Source: Rubellimicrobium rubrum (GTDB lineage: Bacteria; Pseudomonadota; Alphaproteobacteria; Rhodobacterales; Rhodobacteraceae). Taken from it: a DNA stretch of 33,189 bases. Shown here piece after piece: positions 17,354 to 25,425 of the stretch (within the stretch, counting starts at the first letter, position 1; each line of letters begins with the position of its first letter). The translations under genes and the position numbers were made by a program. A model generated the notes under the pieces. That model did no database searches, was not told the origin of the DNA, and saw only the letters and a program-made list of their open reading frames with translations. The DNA is taken from assembly GCF_006152115.1 (NCBI RefSeq), contig NZ_VDFU01000035.1:1-33189 (forward strand), in the 5' to 3' direction.

Positions 17354-18082
17354 TCAAATGTCGAAGTTGGTCGGCAGGACCACGACGTCGCGGATGGTGA
17401 CATTGCGCGGCCGGGTCAGCATGAACATCACCGCATCCGCTACTTCCTTGGGCTCGATGAGGCTGCCGCTTTCCTTGGCCTTCCTAAGGTTCTCCTCGGG
17501 CCAGTCGGCCAGGAGCGCGCTGATCACCGGGCCCGGCGACACCGAGCCTACACGAACGCCATGCTTGTTCAGTTGCCGCCGCATGGCCTGGACAAAGCTG
17601 TTCATCGCCCATTTCGAGGCGGAATAGACGGGCTCCCACGGAATCGCGCTGTGGCCCGCGACAGAGCTGGTGACGATGATGTCGCCGGTCCCGCGTTCGA
17701 TCATGTGCGGGATCACCGAATGGACGTTCTTCATCACCACGTTGACGTTCAGGTTGAGCATCCGGTCGATCGTCTCCGGCGTCGTCTCGGTCAGGTCGCC
17801 GCCGATGTAGGTGCCGGCGTTGGCATGCAGGATGTCGAGCTGGCCCGCCTTCTCGAGGACGCCGTCCAAGAGGGTCGCGCAACTGGCGGGGTCGAGAAGA
17901 TCGATCTTGAGCGGGATCGCCGCTGCGCCGTGCTTCTCGGCTAGGGCGGCAAGGGCCCGTTCGTCCCGATCGACCAGGACGACCCTGGCCCCGGCGGCCA
18001 TCATCGCCTCGGCGCTGGCAAGCCCGATGCCCGACGCCGCTCCCGTTATGGCCGCGACCTTGCCTTCCAGTTCATTCGCCAT
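17354..18082 (-). CDS. SDR polyol dehydrogenase, ribitol 2-dehydrogenase-like
   Basis: This is a classical short-chain dehydrogenase of 242 residues. The start is the ATG at 18080-18082, preceded by GGGAG; upstream in-frame codons lack support. TGAASGIG at 13-20 binds the dinucleotide, D38 after the second strand suggests NAD, and NAG at 88-90 and S139/S140, Y153 and K157 form the active site. Segments such as LDILHANAGTYIGG, WEPVYSASK and NVTIRDVVVLPTNFDI strongly recall Klebsiella ribitol 2-dehydrogenase (RbtD), which oxidises ribitol to D-ribulose. The exact polyol is not certain. It is the last gene of the minus arm of the sugar locus, 195 bp after the PF08013 gene. Confidence 0.85.
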   Translation of the reverse strand: MANELEGKVAAITGAASGIGLASAEAMMAAGARVVLVDRDERALAALAEKHGAAAIPLKIDLLDPASCATLLDGVLEKAGQLDILHANAGTYIGGDLTETTPETIDRMLNLNVNVVMKNVHSVIPHMIERGTGDIIVTSSVAGHSAIPWEPVYSASKWAMNSFVQAMRRQLNKHGVRVGSVSPGPVISALLADWPEENLRKAKESGSLIEPKEVADAVMFMLTRPRNVTIRDVVVLPTNFDI

Positions 18083-18104
18083 GGTATGCTCCCTTTGATG
18101 CGAA

Positions 18105-18120
18105 GCCGTCCCCCGACGGC
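18105..18120 (-). other. Hairpin before the ribitol-dehydrogenase-like gene
   Basis: GCCGTC-GGGG-GACGGC forms a perfect six-pair stem 22 bases upstream of the start codon. It could reduce translation initiation or be the end of a processed leader. Confidence 0.35.
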
Positions 18121-18128
18121 CTGAATGT

Positions 18129-18152
18129 GGCACCCTTTGGACCAAGGGTGCC
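18129..18152 (-). other. Perfect nine-pair hairpin between the PF08013 and SDR genes
   Basis: GGCACCCTT and AAGGGTGCC flank a six-base loop. A 14-bp palindrome (GCCGGGCGCCCGGC, 18182-18195) lies next to it. Neither has a T-run. The 195-bp gap breaks an otherwise tight operon, so this is a likely mRNA processing or attenuation point. Confidence 0.45.
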
Positions 18153-18277
18153 GGATGGCTGGTTCAAGTGAGTGCAGGCCGGCCGGGCGCCCGGCTCGCC
18201 GGACCGGCGCGCAGCGACCTCATGGAAGTGGCCTCGGATGGCATTCACGATCCTTTTGCAGCAGATGGCCTGATCCC

Positions 18278-19546
18278 TCAGGCGAGGCAGGCCCGGTGAT
18301 AGGCCGTCAGGCTCTGCCCGACCCGCCAGACCAAGACCTCCTGCGGGTCGAGCGGCGTTTCGGCGAACTGCGTTCCGGCGGGCATGTGCTGCCACAGGAG
18401 CGGCAGTGGAACCTGTTGACCTTTCAGCGTGCCGAGAAGGCGCTCGACCGCCGCCTGCGCCTCCGGGGTGGCCCAGTAGTAACGGATGCGGTCGGACAAG
18501 GAGTAGTGTCGAAGGGTCCGTGCGTCTGGTCCGCCAGGGTCGTAGTGGCGGTTCCAGTGTCCGGGCTCCGCGAGCATGACCGACTCCATGGCTTGGAACA
18601 GCGGCCGTTCGCCGTAGCCGGGCACGAGGTCGCTCGCGATGAGATCCAGTGCGTAGAGAGCTTCGCGCAGGACGAAGGTGAGCTCCGGCCCGACCTTCAG
18701 GAGGGCGAAGCCGTCCTGCACCAACTCCCGCAAGGGTCCGGTCCCCTGGTAATCGGTGGAATGCGCCTCGAAGACCAGTCCCGGCTCTTCGCCGAGCATG
18801 CCGATGAGGTTTTGGGCCTTGGCGCGGTCATAGGGGATGACGTTGCGGTTGCCGAACTCCACGCCGGGCTGAACCACGAGGCCGATCACCCGGTCGAAGG
18901 CATCCGACAATCCCTGGCTCTGGAACACCTCCCGGTGGACGGCGATCGTCGTGCGGGCCGCTTCGGCCGTGGTGGGTGCGATGTGGTCGAGGGCGTGGTC
19001 GGCCCCGCCCGGAGGCGGAACCTCGGTGCCGATGATGTAGACGGGCATCGGACCTTCGGCGGCCCTTGCGGCCCGCTCGGCCACCCAGGCGAGCCGAACG
19101 GCGCGGCGGGCGGTCGCCTCGTCGTCGAGAGCGGGCGGCTCGCCGGCGCAGCCCATGGAAGCGTCGAGATGCAGCTTGCGGAAGCCGGCCGCGACATAGG
19201 CCTCCACCATTCGTTCGGCATCGGCCATGGCTTCCTGGGCAGGACGGTCCCGCCAGGGGTTGGGCCCCAGGTGGTCGCCGCCCAGGACCACCTGCTCCGG
19301 CGGGCAGCCCTCCTCGCGGGCGATCCCCTGGACCAGCGCCGCGAAGTCATGGGGCTGCATGCCCGTGTAGCCGCCCTGGTGATTGACCTGATTGCAGGTG
19401 GCCTCGACCAGCACGGTCGCGCCCGTCTCCCGCCCGTGTCGCAGGGCGGCCCGCAGAACGATCGGATGTGCGGAGCAGACCGAGGTGATGCCCTGCGGCG
19501 TTCCCGCGCGACGAAGGCTGGCCAGTTGGTCAAGGGTCACGGGCAT
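18278..19546 (-). CDS. PF08013 (GatZ/KbaZ) family protein, probable D-tagatose 6-phosphate 4-epimerase
   Basis: The 422-residue product matches the GatZ/KbaZ family in length and in signature segments VLVEATCNQVNHQGGYTGM, LGGDHLGPNPW and KLHLDASMGCAGEP. In enterobacteria GatZ is called the non-catalytic subunit of tagatose-bisphosphate aldolase with GatY. In Agrobacterium a PF08013 member was shown to epimerise D-tagatose 6-phosphate to D-fructose 6-phosphate in a D-altritol/galactitol pathway. No GatY/KbaY lies in this window, and a PfkB kinase gene overlaps its start by one base (TGATG), so the epimerase role is the better inference. The ATG is at 19544-19546. Confidence 0.85.
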   Translation of the reverse strand: MPVTLDQLASLRRAGTPQGITSVCSAHPIVLRAALRHGRETGATVLVEATCNQVNHQGGYTGMQPHDFAALVQGIAREEGCPPEQVVLGGDHLGPNPWRDRPAQEAMADAERMVEAYVAAGFRKLHLDASMGCAGEPPALDDEATARRAVRLAWVAERAARAAEGPMPVYIIGTEVPPPGGADHALDHIAPTTAEAARTTIAVHREVFQSQGLSDAFDRVIGLVVQPGVEFGNRNVIPYDRAKAQNLIGMLGEEPGLVFEAHSTDYQGTGPLRELVQDGFALLKVGPELTFVLREALYALDLIASDLVPGYGERPLFQAMESVMLAEPGHWNRHYDPGGPDARTLRHYSLSDRIRYYWATPEAQAAVERLLGTLKGQQVPLPLLWQHMPAGTQFAETPLDPQEVLVWRVGQSLTAYHRACLA

Positions 19547-20529
19547 CAGATCCGCCTCGGTGTGTTCGCAATGAAGGCGTCGAGTTCGGCGCGGGTCCCG
19601 GCCCCTTCCATGGGGCCGCGGACAGTGACGTTGCGAGCCCCGGCGGCGCTGGCATAGGTGAGCGCCTCGACGGGGCCCATCCCCAGCCGGCGGCAGGCGA
19701 CATAAGCCCCGCCGAAGCAGTCGCCGGCCCCGGTCGGATCGACCTCGTCCACCACAAAGGCGGGGGCGTCGGTGCGGGTGCCGTCCACCAGGAAGCAGGT
19801 GGCCCCCTTGGCGCCGCGCTTCATCACGATCTCGGACACTCCCATGCCGAGAAGCCTGGCGATCGCGGCGGCCTCACCCTCGACACCCGCGGCGCGCTCC
19901 AGCTCCGGGCCCGAGGGGAGCAGCAGGTCCGACATCGCCACCAGCCGGGCGAACCGGTCCTCGGTTTCGGCGTCGTAGCGCAGTTCCTTGCGAAGGTTGG
20001 GGTCCAGCGACACGGACCCGCCGCGTCCCTTGATGATCCCTGCCGCCTTCTCGATGACCGACCAGGCGCTGGGCATGGCCAAAGCCGACCCCATGACGTG
20101 CAGGTGCCCCGACCGTTCGATGAGCGCCTGAACCTTTGGGGTCCAGCCAAAGCGGGCGGCGGCGGAGCGGGCGATGTTGAAGACAAAGTCCCGCGAACCG
20201 TCCAAGCGGTACCGGACAAAGGCGCTGCCGGTCGGATAGTCGGGATCCACCGCGATCCCCGAGATGTCGGCGCCGTCACGCGCCAGCCGTGCCGTGTTCA
20301 CCCGGCCGAAGTCGTCGGCTCCCACGGCCCCGATCATCGCCGCCGACCCGCCCATGCGGGCGCATTGATCGATGAAGATGGCCGGCGCCCCGCTGGGGAA
20401 TGGCCCGATTAGGTCTAAGGGCTCCAGGAACCCGTCACCGGCGGTGGTCGCCATGATCTCCACAAGGATCTCGCCCACGCATACCGTGGGCCCAAGGGAG
20501 TCTGGCGCCAACCTGTTTGCGTCAGCCAT
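19546..20529 (-). CDS. PfkB family carbohydrate kinase, possible D-tagatose kinase
   Basis: This is a PfkB (PF00294, ribokinase-like) sugar kinase of 327 residues. The C-terminal motif [15 protein letters not shown] contains the catalytic base D270. The N-terminal signature region is around [19 protein letters not shown]. The ATG at 20527-20529 lies 9 bases after a full AGGAGGTGA ribosome binding site (20536-20544); the in-frame TTG at 20535 is too close to it. The stop codon overlaps the start of the PF08013 gene by one base, which suggests coupled synthesis. By analogy with the Agrobacterium altritol/galactitol pathway it may make D-tagatose 6-phosphate. Other ketoses are possible. Confidence 0.87.
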   Translation of the reverse strand: MADANRLAPDSLGPTVCVGEILVEIMATTAGDGFLEPLDLIGPFPSGAPAIFIDQCARMGGSAAMIGAVGADDFGRVNTARLARDGADISGIAVDPDYPTGSAFVRYRLDGSRDFVFNIARSAAARFGWTPKVQALIERSGHLHVMGSALAMPSAWSVIEKAAGIIKGRGGSVSLDPNLRKELRYDAETEDRFARLVAMSDLLLPSGPELERAAGVEGEAAAIARLLGMGVSEIVMKRGAKGATCFLVDGTRTDAPAFVVDEVDPTGAGDCFGGAYVACRRLGMGPVEALTYASAAGARNVTVRGPMEGAGTRAELDAFIANTPRRI

Positions 20530-20547
20530 GGCCAATCACCTCCTGCG

Positions 20548-21765
20548 TCATGCCGGGCCCGCTGCCTTAGCCGCTGCATCATCGGCCGAATGCTCGCTTT
20601 CGAGCGACAAGTAACGCTGGTGAAGCTTGCAGGCCGCCCCGAAGGCCGCCCCCATCTCGGGCGCTTCATGCACCAGGATCTCGGGCACGGGAAAGGTCGG
20701 CGCTTGGCCAGCCCTGATGTAGATCGCCACCCGGGCGGCCACCATGGGATAGAGCGCGGCAACCGAGCCGCCCAGGACAATGCGGTCGGGGTCGATGAAG
20801 CGGCCGGTCTGAACGATGGCGAAGGCCAGATGACGAGCCCACTCCTCGGCGATGGCGACCGCCTGGGGCGCCCGGTCGCGGACGTCGGCCAGAAACCCCC
20901 CCAAGGTCGCATCCGCGCGCCCGGACGCTGTTCGGTGGCGGGTCAACAGCCGCTCGAGGCCGATCAGCTCCTCCAACTCCTGACCGCTCCCTTCGGGGAT
21001 CTGGATATGGCCGATCTCTCCAGCCAGTCCGTGCGCGCCCTGGAAGAGCTTGCCATCGATCACGATGCCACCGCCGACCCCGCTCTCGATCACGAGGAAC
21101 AGCGTGACGCCGCTTCGACCGTAGCCACGCTTGTAGCCTTCGCCGATGGCGAAGGCGTTGGCGTCGTTCTCCACGAGGACGGGCATGCCTGCAGGAAGCG
21201 CGGCGCGGGCGAGGCTTTGCAGATCCACGTCCCGCCAGCCCAGGATCGGCGCGATCCTGAGATGCCCATGAACGTCCATCTGGCCCGGCACGGCCAGGCC
21301 GAATCCTTCGCATCGTTCGGCCATCCCCGGGGGGATCTCCTCCAGCGCCAGTTGAGCCGCGCGGCGGACCACCTCGGGCGCGGACACCGATCGCCCGTCG
21401 AACGGCACCACGCGGGACGTCCGGATATCCGCGTTGAGGTCGATGCAGACGGTCGTGATATGCTCCACACCGATCTCCGCTCCTAGGAAGACGGCAGCCT
21501 CGGGCACCAGTTCGAGAAGGATGCCGGGGCGGCCTGCCCGCACGGGCGCGGTCCGGTCGGGTTTGTCCTCGGACACCTCCCTGACCAGCGCGCCTTCGGT
21601 CAGGTCTGCCACGATGTGACCCGACGATGATCGGTTCAGCCCAAGATGCCGCGCGAGTTCCGCGCGGCTCAGCCGTCCATGAGTGAAGAGCGCCTTCAGC
21701 GCCGCGGCCGCATTAGCCTGACGAATCCGCCGGGGCGTGCTGGTGATGGCGGCGAGGTCGATCAT
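20548..21765 (-). CDS. ROK family transcriptional regulator
   Basis: The 405-residue product has an N-terminal winged helix-turn-helix (about residues 17-70, with LSRAELARHLGLNRSSSGHIV) followed by a ROK sugar-binding domain (NDANAFAIGEGYKRG, GVGGGIVIDG, GAHGLAGEIGH). NagC/XylR-type ROK repressors usually sense the pathway sugar. The zinc motif CxCGxxGCxE that normally follows the conserved His (here H253) is absent; the equivalent residues 259-271 contain no Cys. It is 54 bp after the epimerase gene and 18 bp before the kinase gene. No clear ribosome binding site is seen, and the start codon lies in an 18-bp palindrome. Confidence 0.92.
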   Translation of the reverse strand: MIDLAAITSTPRRIRQANAAAALKALFTHGRLSRAELARHLGLNRSSSGHIVADLTEGALVREVSEDKPDRTAPVRAGRPGILLELVPEAAVFLGAEIGVEHITTVCIDLNADIRTSRVVPFDGRSVSAPEVVRRAAQLALEEIPPGMAERCEGFGLAVPGQMDVHGHLRIAPILGWRDVDLQSLARAALPAGMPVLVENDANAFAIGEGYKRGYGRSGVTLFLVIESGVGGGIVIDGKLFQGAHGLAGEIGHIQIPEGSGQELEELIGLERLLTRHRTASGRADATLGGFLADVRDRAPQAVAIAEEWARHLAFAIVQTGRFIDPDRIVLGGSVAALYPMVAARVAIYIRAGQAPTFPVPEILVHEAPEMGAAFGAACKLHQRYLSLESEHSADDAAAKAAGPA

Positions 21766-21780
21766 CTGGCGTGCCAGATG
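21763..21780. promoter_or_regulatory. 18-bp palindrome over the ROK start codon, candidate operator
   Basis: CATCTGGC-GT-GCCAGATG is a perfect eight-base inverted repeat with a two-base centre. It includes the ROK ATG and the 15 bases before it. An operator here would give direct autorepression; as RNA it would form a hairpin hiding the start codon. I found no second copy in the divergent promoter region. Confidence 0.4.
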
Positions 21781-21819
21781 TCCATTCTTGGCGTCGGTCG
21801 ACCTATCGGGCCCATGGAA

Positions 21820-22704
21820 TCAGGGACGAGCGGTTGTGGCGCGGCGGCGCTGCGCCTCGGCGTATTTGAGTTCGATGAACTGCTTGGCATGGGCCGCAAG
21901 GGGGTCGTTCTCCCTCCAGGTATCGCGCCAGATCGCACAGGCCAGCGACAGGGCTTCGTCCACGATGGCGGTCGAAAAGCTCTCGAACACGACGTCGCGC
22001 TGGTAGTCGATGTCGATGAGGGCGTCGAAGATGGCGTTAAAGTCGATCACGCCATCGCCCAGGTAGCCCCGGTTGCTTTCGCCGATGTGGAAGTAGCCAA
22101 GCTTGTCGCCGGCCAGCCGGATGGCGGCGGCGGGGTTCGCTTCCTCGATGTTCATATGGAATGTGTCGAGATGCAGGCGCAGGCGGTCAGAGCCGGAGTC
22201 CTGGATGTATTTCAAGCCCTGGGCCGCCGTGTTGAGCAGGTTCGTCTCGAAGCGATTCACCACCTCGAGGACGACATCGACGCCCATGGCACCGGCCTCC
22301 TCGGCCACTTCGGCCAGCGTGGCCGCGCTGTTCATCCAGCCGCGCTGCGTGGGGGCCCAGTTGTACTTGGTATGCGCGGAATACAGGATACCACCGAGCT
22401 TGTTGCCGCCGATGTCCCGCACCGCCCGGACGGCGTCCGACAGCATCTGCTTGCCCTCCGCCACCACGGCGGCATCCTCGCTCGAGACGTCCTTGTCGAG
22501 CGGGAGGCCCATGGTCACCCCGACTTCGACATCCAGCGACTGCGCCTTTCTGGCCAAGCGGTCGAGGTCGAACAGCGCGGGGCGCAAATAGGCGAACTCG
22601 ATGGTGCGATAGCCATGCTCCGCCGACTTCTCCAGCGCCATTTCGAGGCCGTCCTGCGTCTGCCCTCCAGTCCACACGAAAGAATGGATGCCCAACCGCC
22701 GCAT
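21820..22704 (-). CDS. Ketose 3-epimerase (D-tagatose/D-allulose 3-epimerase family)
   Basis: This TIM-barrel sugar isomerase has 294 residues, from the ATG at 22702-22704 after GGGAGGAG. Segments EVVNRFETNLLNTAAQG, LDTFHMNIEE and YFHIGESNRG match the D-tagatose 3-epimerase / D-psicose 3-epimerase family. The metal ligands are E147, D180, H206 and E241, with the same spacings (33, 26, 35) as E152, D185, H211 and E246 of the Pseudomonas cichorii enzyme. Substrate-contacting E153, H183 and R212 are also conserved. It should interconvert free ketoses at C-3, such as D-fructose/D-allulose or D-tagatose/D-sorbose. It is the first gene of the minus arm. Confidence 0.92.
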   Translation of the reverse strand: MRRLGIHSFVWTGGQTQDGLEMALEKSAEHGYRTIEFAYLRPALFDLDRLARKAQSLDVEVGVTMGLPLDKDVSSEDAAVVAEGKQMLSDAVRAVRDIGGNKLGGILYSAHTKYNWAPTQRGWMNSAATLAEVAEEAGAMGVDVVLEVVNRFETNLLNTAAQGLKYIQDSGSDRLRLHLDTFHMNIEEANPAAAIRLAGDKLGYFHIGESNRGYLGDGVIDFNAIFDALIDIDYQRDVVFESFSTAIVDEALSLACAIWRDTWRENDPLAAHAKQFIELKYAEAQRRRATTARP

Positions 22705-22742
22705 GATGACTCCTCCCGCTTCTCGTTGTTGGCCTTCAGCCT

Positions 22743-22770
22743 TAGATAGCTTTGCAGCCCATAGCAACAA
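22743..22770 (-). promoter_or_regulatory. Putative promoter of the epimerase arm
   Basis: TTGTTG (22765-22770) and TATCTA (22743-22748) are separated by 16 bp on the minus strand. The start would lie about 30 bases before the epimerase ATG. The match is moderate. Confidence 0.3.
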
Positions 22771-22892
22771 ACTCGTTTTACTGCTCGCGTGATAACGCAC
22801 CTTTCGCAGGGTTTCATGCTGAAGCCCAGAGAAAACGGTTCAGATTATGACGTTCTGTCAATTGCTTGCTGCGCGACAGGGTGGCCTCAGGT

Positions 22893-22921
22893 TTGCATTG
22901 TGCCACAACAAATCTTGTCAT
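22893..22921 (+). promoter_or_regulatory. Putative promoter of the ABC transporter arm
   Basis: TTGCAT (22893-22898) and TGTCAT (22916-22921) are separated by 17 bp. Transcription would start near 22928, about 70 bases before the binding-protein GTG codon. Confidence 0.4.
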
Positions 22922-22996
22922 GTCCACCTAGATGCTCTAAGGGAAAGCGCAGGGCAGGCGGGAACAGCTGGCCCGGAACCTTGGGAGGGATCCAAC

Positions 22997-24433
22997 GTGA
23001 GCATCGGGTATCGCATCAGTGCGTCCGCACTGGCATTGGGGCTGGCGGCTTCGGCCGCATTCGCTCAGACCGACGATTTCTGGCGTCAGGCCGGCGCGCA
23101 GTTCGAGGGCGTTACCCTGCACGGGGTCACGGAATCGACGCCGCCGTCGAACTACATCAAGGACGTGCTGGCCCCGCAGTTCACCGAACTGACCGGCATC
23201 AACGTCGAGATCGAGACGACCTCCTGGGACCAGATGTACGACAAGGCCATCAAGGACATGGAGGCCGGGACCGGCATCTATGACATGGTCTATATCGAGC
23301 AGGACATCATCTACTCCTACCTGTCCCGCGATTTCCTGGTGAACATCAGCCAGGCCCTGGCGGACAAGCCCGAGCTCAAGGCCCCGAACTTCGACGAGGC
23401 GAACTTCACGACCTTCGCCGACTATTTCCGCGACGAGGATGGCGGCCTGTACGGCATCCCCATGGAAGCCTTCATCAAGCTCTATCTCTACCGCACCGAC
23501 CTGTTCGCCGACCCCGAGGTGCAGGCCGCCTTCAAGGAGCAGTTCGGCCGCGACCTCGCGCCCGCCAAGACCCACGAAGAATACACGCAAATCGCGGAAT
23601 TCTTCACCAAGTTGGGCCAGGACCGGGGAGAGGACCTGTGGGGCACGACCGCCCAGGCCCATACCGGCCACCCGGCCTCCTGGTACGAGTACGTGGAGTC
23701 GGTGGCGCCGACCTTCGGCGTCTACAACTGGGGCATCAACGCCGAGAACAACTTCGCCGCCACCGTCGAGAACGGTGGCTCCATGAACTCGCCCGAGGCC
23801 AAGGAGGCGCTGCGCTGGTGGCTGCACCTGCGCGACATCGCCCCCCCGGAAAGCTCGGCCTCGACCTGGTCGGAAACGGCGACGACCTTTGCGGCGGGCC
23901 GCGTGGCCCAGGGCCTGATCTACGGCGAGAATGCCGCCTGGATCGCCTCGGACGAGAACCAGTCCCGGGTCGTGGGCAATGTCGGCGTGGCGCTCCCGCC
24001 CGTCGCGGAGGGCGTGATGGAGGCGGCCGAGTCCGGCGAGGGCTACATCGGCTACTATGACGGCGGCGCCTTTGGCATCCCCGTCAGCTCGCAGAACCAG
24101 GACGCTGCCGTGCTGTTCGCCCAGTTCATTGCCCAGCCCGAAGTTCAGGCCCAGTGGGCCGTCGCCGCGCCGCGGATCACGGTCTCTTCCACTTACGACG
24201 CCCCTGAGGTGCAGGAGCTGAATACGTCCCTCGGCGGTTACTTCGACCTGCTGCGCGACCAGGGCAAGCTCTTCGCCGGTGCTCCACCATTCCCGTTCCA
24301 CGCCCAGTTGCGTGAAGCCATCTCCCCGATCTTCTACCAGATCCTGACCGGCGACATCGAGCCCGACGCAGGCCTCGACCAGATGGCCGCCAAGACGGAA
24401 GAAGAGCTGACTGCTCTCGGCTACCGCAAGTAA
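22997..24433 (+). CDS. Sugar/polyol ABC transporter substrate-binding protein
   Basis: This is a periplasmic solute-binding protein of the CUT1 (extracellular family 1) type, 478 residues from the GTG at 22997. The ribosome binding site is GGGAGGGATCCAAC. The first 23 residues are a Sec signal peptide ([10 protein letters not shown], hydrophobic core, AFA) cleaved before QTDDFW. The mature part has typical segments such as [39 protein letters not shown] and [19 protein letters not shown]. It is longer than common CUT1 binding proteins (about 410-440). No lipobox Cys is seen. The neighbouring enzymes suggest a polyol or rare ketose ligand; the sequence alone does not fix it. Confidence 0.92.
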   Translation: MSIGYRISASALALGLAASAAFAQTDDFWRQAGAQFEGVTLHGVTESTPPSNYIKDVLAPQFTELTGINVEIETTSWDQMYDKAIKDMEAGTGIYDMVYIEQDIIYSYLSRDFLVNISQALADKPELKAPNFDEANFTTFADYFRDEDGGLYGIPMEAFIKLYLYRTDLFADPEVQAAFKEQFGRDLAPAKTHEEYTQIAEFFTKLGQDRGEDLWGTTAQAHTGHPASWYEYVESVAPTFGVYNWGINAENNFAATVENGGSMNSPEAKEALRWWLHLRDIAPPESSASTWSETATTFAAGRVAQGLIYGENAAWIASDENQSRVVGNVGVALPPVAEGVMEAAESGEGYIGYYDGGAFGIPVSSQNQDAAVLFAQFIAQPEVQAQWAVAAPRITVSSTYDAPEVQELNTSLGGYFDLLRDQGKLFAGAPPFPFHAQLREAISPIFYQILTGDIEPDAGLDQMAAKTEEELTALGYRK

Positions 24434-24450
24434 GAGACCGATCCCGACCA

Positions 24451-24477
24451 GGGGCCGCCACCAGTGGCGGCGGCCCC
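24451..24477 (+). other. Hairpin between the binding-protein and permease genes
   Basis: GGGGCCGC and GCGGCCCC form an eight-pair outer stem, with CAC/GTG inside, starting 17 bases after the stop codon. No T-run follows. Such structures after binding-protein genes often stabilise the upstream mRNA, so the binding protein exceeds the permeases. Confidence 0.55.
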
Positions 24478-24545
24478 GACCAGACAGCAGCTCTGTCGTT
24501 GCGGAGCCTGCGCCAGACTAGCATTGCAGCGAGGGAGGACGACGG

Positions 24546-25421
24546 ATGCGATCCAACAAGCTGGGCTGGATGCTCCTTGCCCCGACGCTGGTGATCCTGG
24601 GCCTGTTCGGGGTCGTGCCCTTCATCTACGTGCTGTGGGTGTCGTTCCATCAATGGAACCCGTTCGCCGCCAATCCCGAGATGATCGCGAACGGAGCCGA
24701 CAACTTCCGCCAGCTCGTCTTCGACACCGGGTTCCTGTCGTCGCTCAGCGTGACGCTGGCCTTTGTCTTCTTCGCCGTGACATCCGAGCTGATCCTGGGC
24801 TACGCCCTCGCGCAGGCCTTCATGAAGGACTTTCCGGGCAAGGCGTTCTTTCGCACCATCCATACCCTTCCGCTCATCATGGCGCCCATCATCGTCGGCT
24901 CGATCTGGAAGCTGATGACGACGCCTTCCATCGGGATCATCCCCGATTTGCTGGACAGCTGGTTCGGCTATGACCTGAACATCGGGCAAAGCGCGGTCGC
25001 GGCCTTTGTCACAACCGTGGTGATGGACATCTGGCACTGGACGCCGCTTGTCACGCTGTCTCTGATCGCGGCCCTTGTCGCTCTGCCGGCCGATCCCTTC
25101 GAGCAGGCGCAGATCGACGGCGCCAGCAAGCGGCAGATCTTCTGGCACATCACCCTTCCGATGATCCGGCCCGCGATCGTAGCCACGGTCTTCATCCGGC
25201 TCATGGACGCCCTTCGGGTGGTGGACGAGGTGCTGATGCTGACCGGCGGCGGCCCGGGTTCGGCCACTCGCTACATCGGGGTGCACATCTTCCGGGAAGT
25301 GTTTCCGAGAACCAACTACGGTTACGGGTCCGCCGTGTCCGTGGTCGTCCTATACATCACGATCCTTGTCTGCTGGCTGCTCTATGTCGGCCTGATCGCC
25401 CCGCGCAACAACAAGGCCTGA
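24546..25421 (+). CDS. Sugar ABC transporter permease, MalF-type (CUT1)
   Basis: The 291-residue product has six predicted membrane spans, the first at about residues 8-30 ([20 protein letters not shown]). The cytoplasmic EAA loop that contacts the ATPase reads [20 protein letters not shown]. The length is normal for this family. A GGAGG ribosome binding site precedes the ATG. It is followed after four bases by the second permease, with which it forms the channel heterodimer. Confidence 0.94.
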   Translation: MRSNKLGWMLLAPTLVILGLFGVVPFIYVLWVSFHQWNPFAANPEMIANGADNFRQLVFDTGFLSSLSVTLAFVFFAVTSELILGYALAQAFMKDFPGKAFFRTIHTLPLIMAPIIVGSIWKLMTTPSIGIIPDLLDSWFGYDLNIGQSAVAAFVTTVVMDIWHWTPLVTLSLIAALVALPADPFEQAQIDGASKRQIFWHITLPMIRPAIVATVFIRLMDALRVVDEVLMLTGGGPGSATRYIGVHIFREVFPRTNYGYGSAVSVVVLYITILVCWLLYVGLIAPRNNKA

Positions 25422-25425
25422 GACC

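Larger units (their letters stand above)
22705..22996. promoter_or_regulatory. Divergent regulatory region of the polyol locus
   Basis: This 292-bp gap separates the epimerase (minus) from the binding-protein gene (plus) and is less GC-rich than its surroundings. It holds candidate promoters for both arms (22743-22770 minus, 22893-22921 plus). Possible operator repeats are AAAC-TC-GTTT near 22769-22779, TGAC-GTTCT-GTCA near 22847-22860, and a loose CGTT..AACG pair around 22773-22797. None is proven. The plus start is read as the GTG at 22997, so the upstream in-frame sequence is leader. Confidence 0.6.

Noticed and set aside
18278-19546. Naming the PF08013 gene as a tagatose-bisphosphate aldolase subunit
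   Set aside because: There is no catalytic GatY/KbaY partner in the locus, and a characterised PF08013 member acts as D-tagatose 6-phosphate 4-epimerase.
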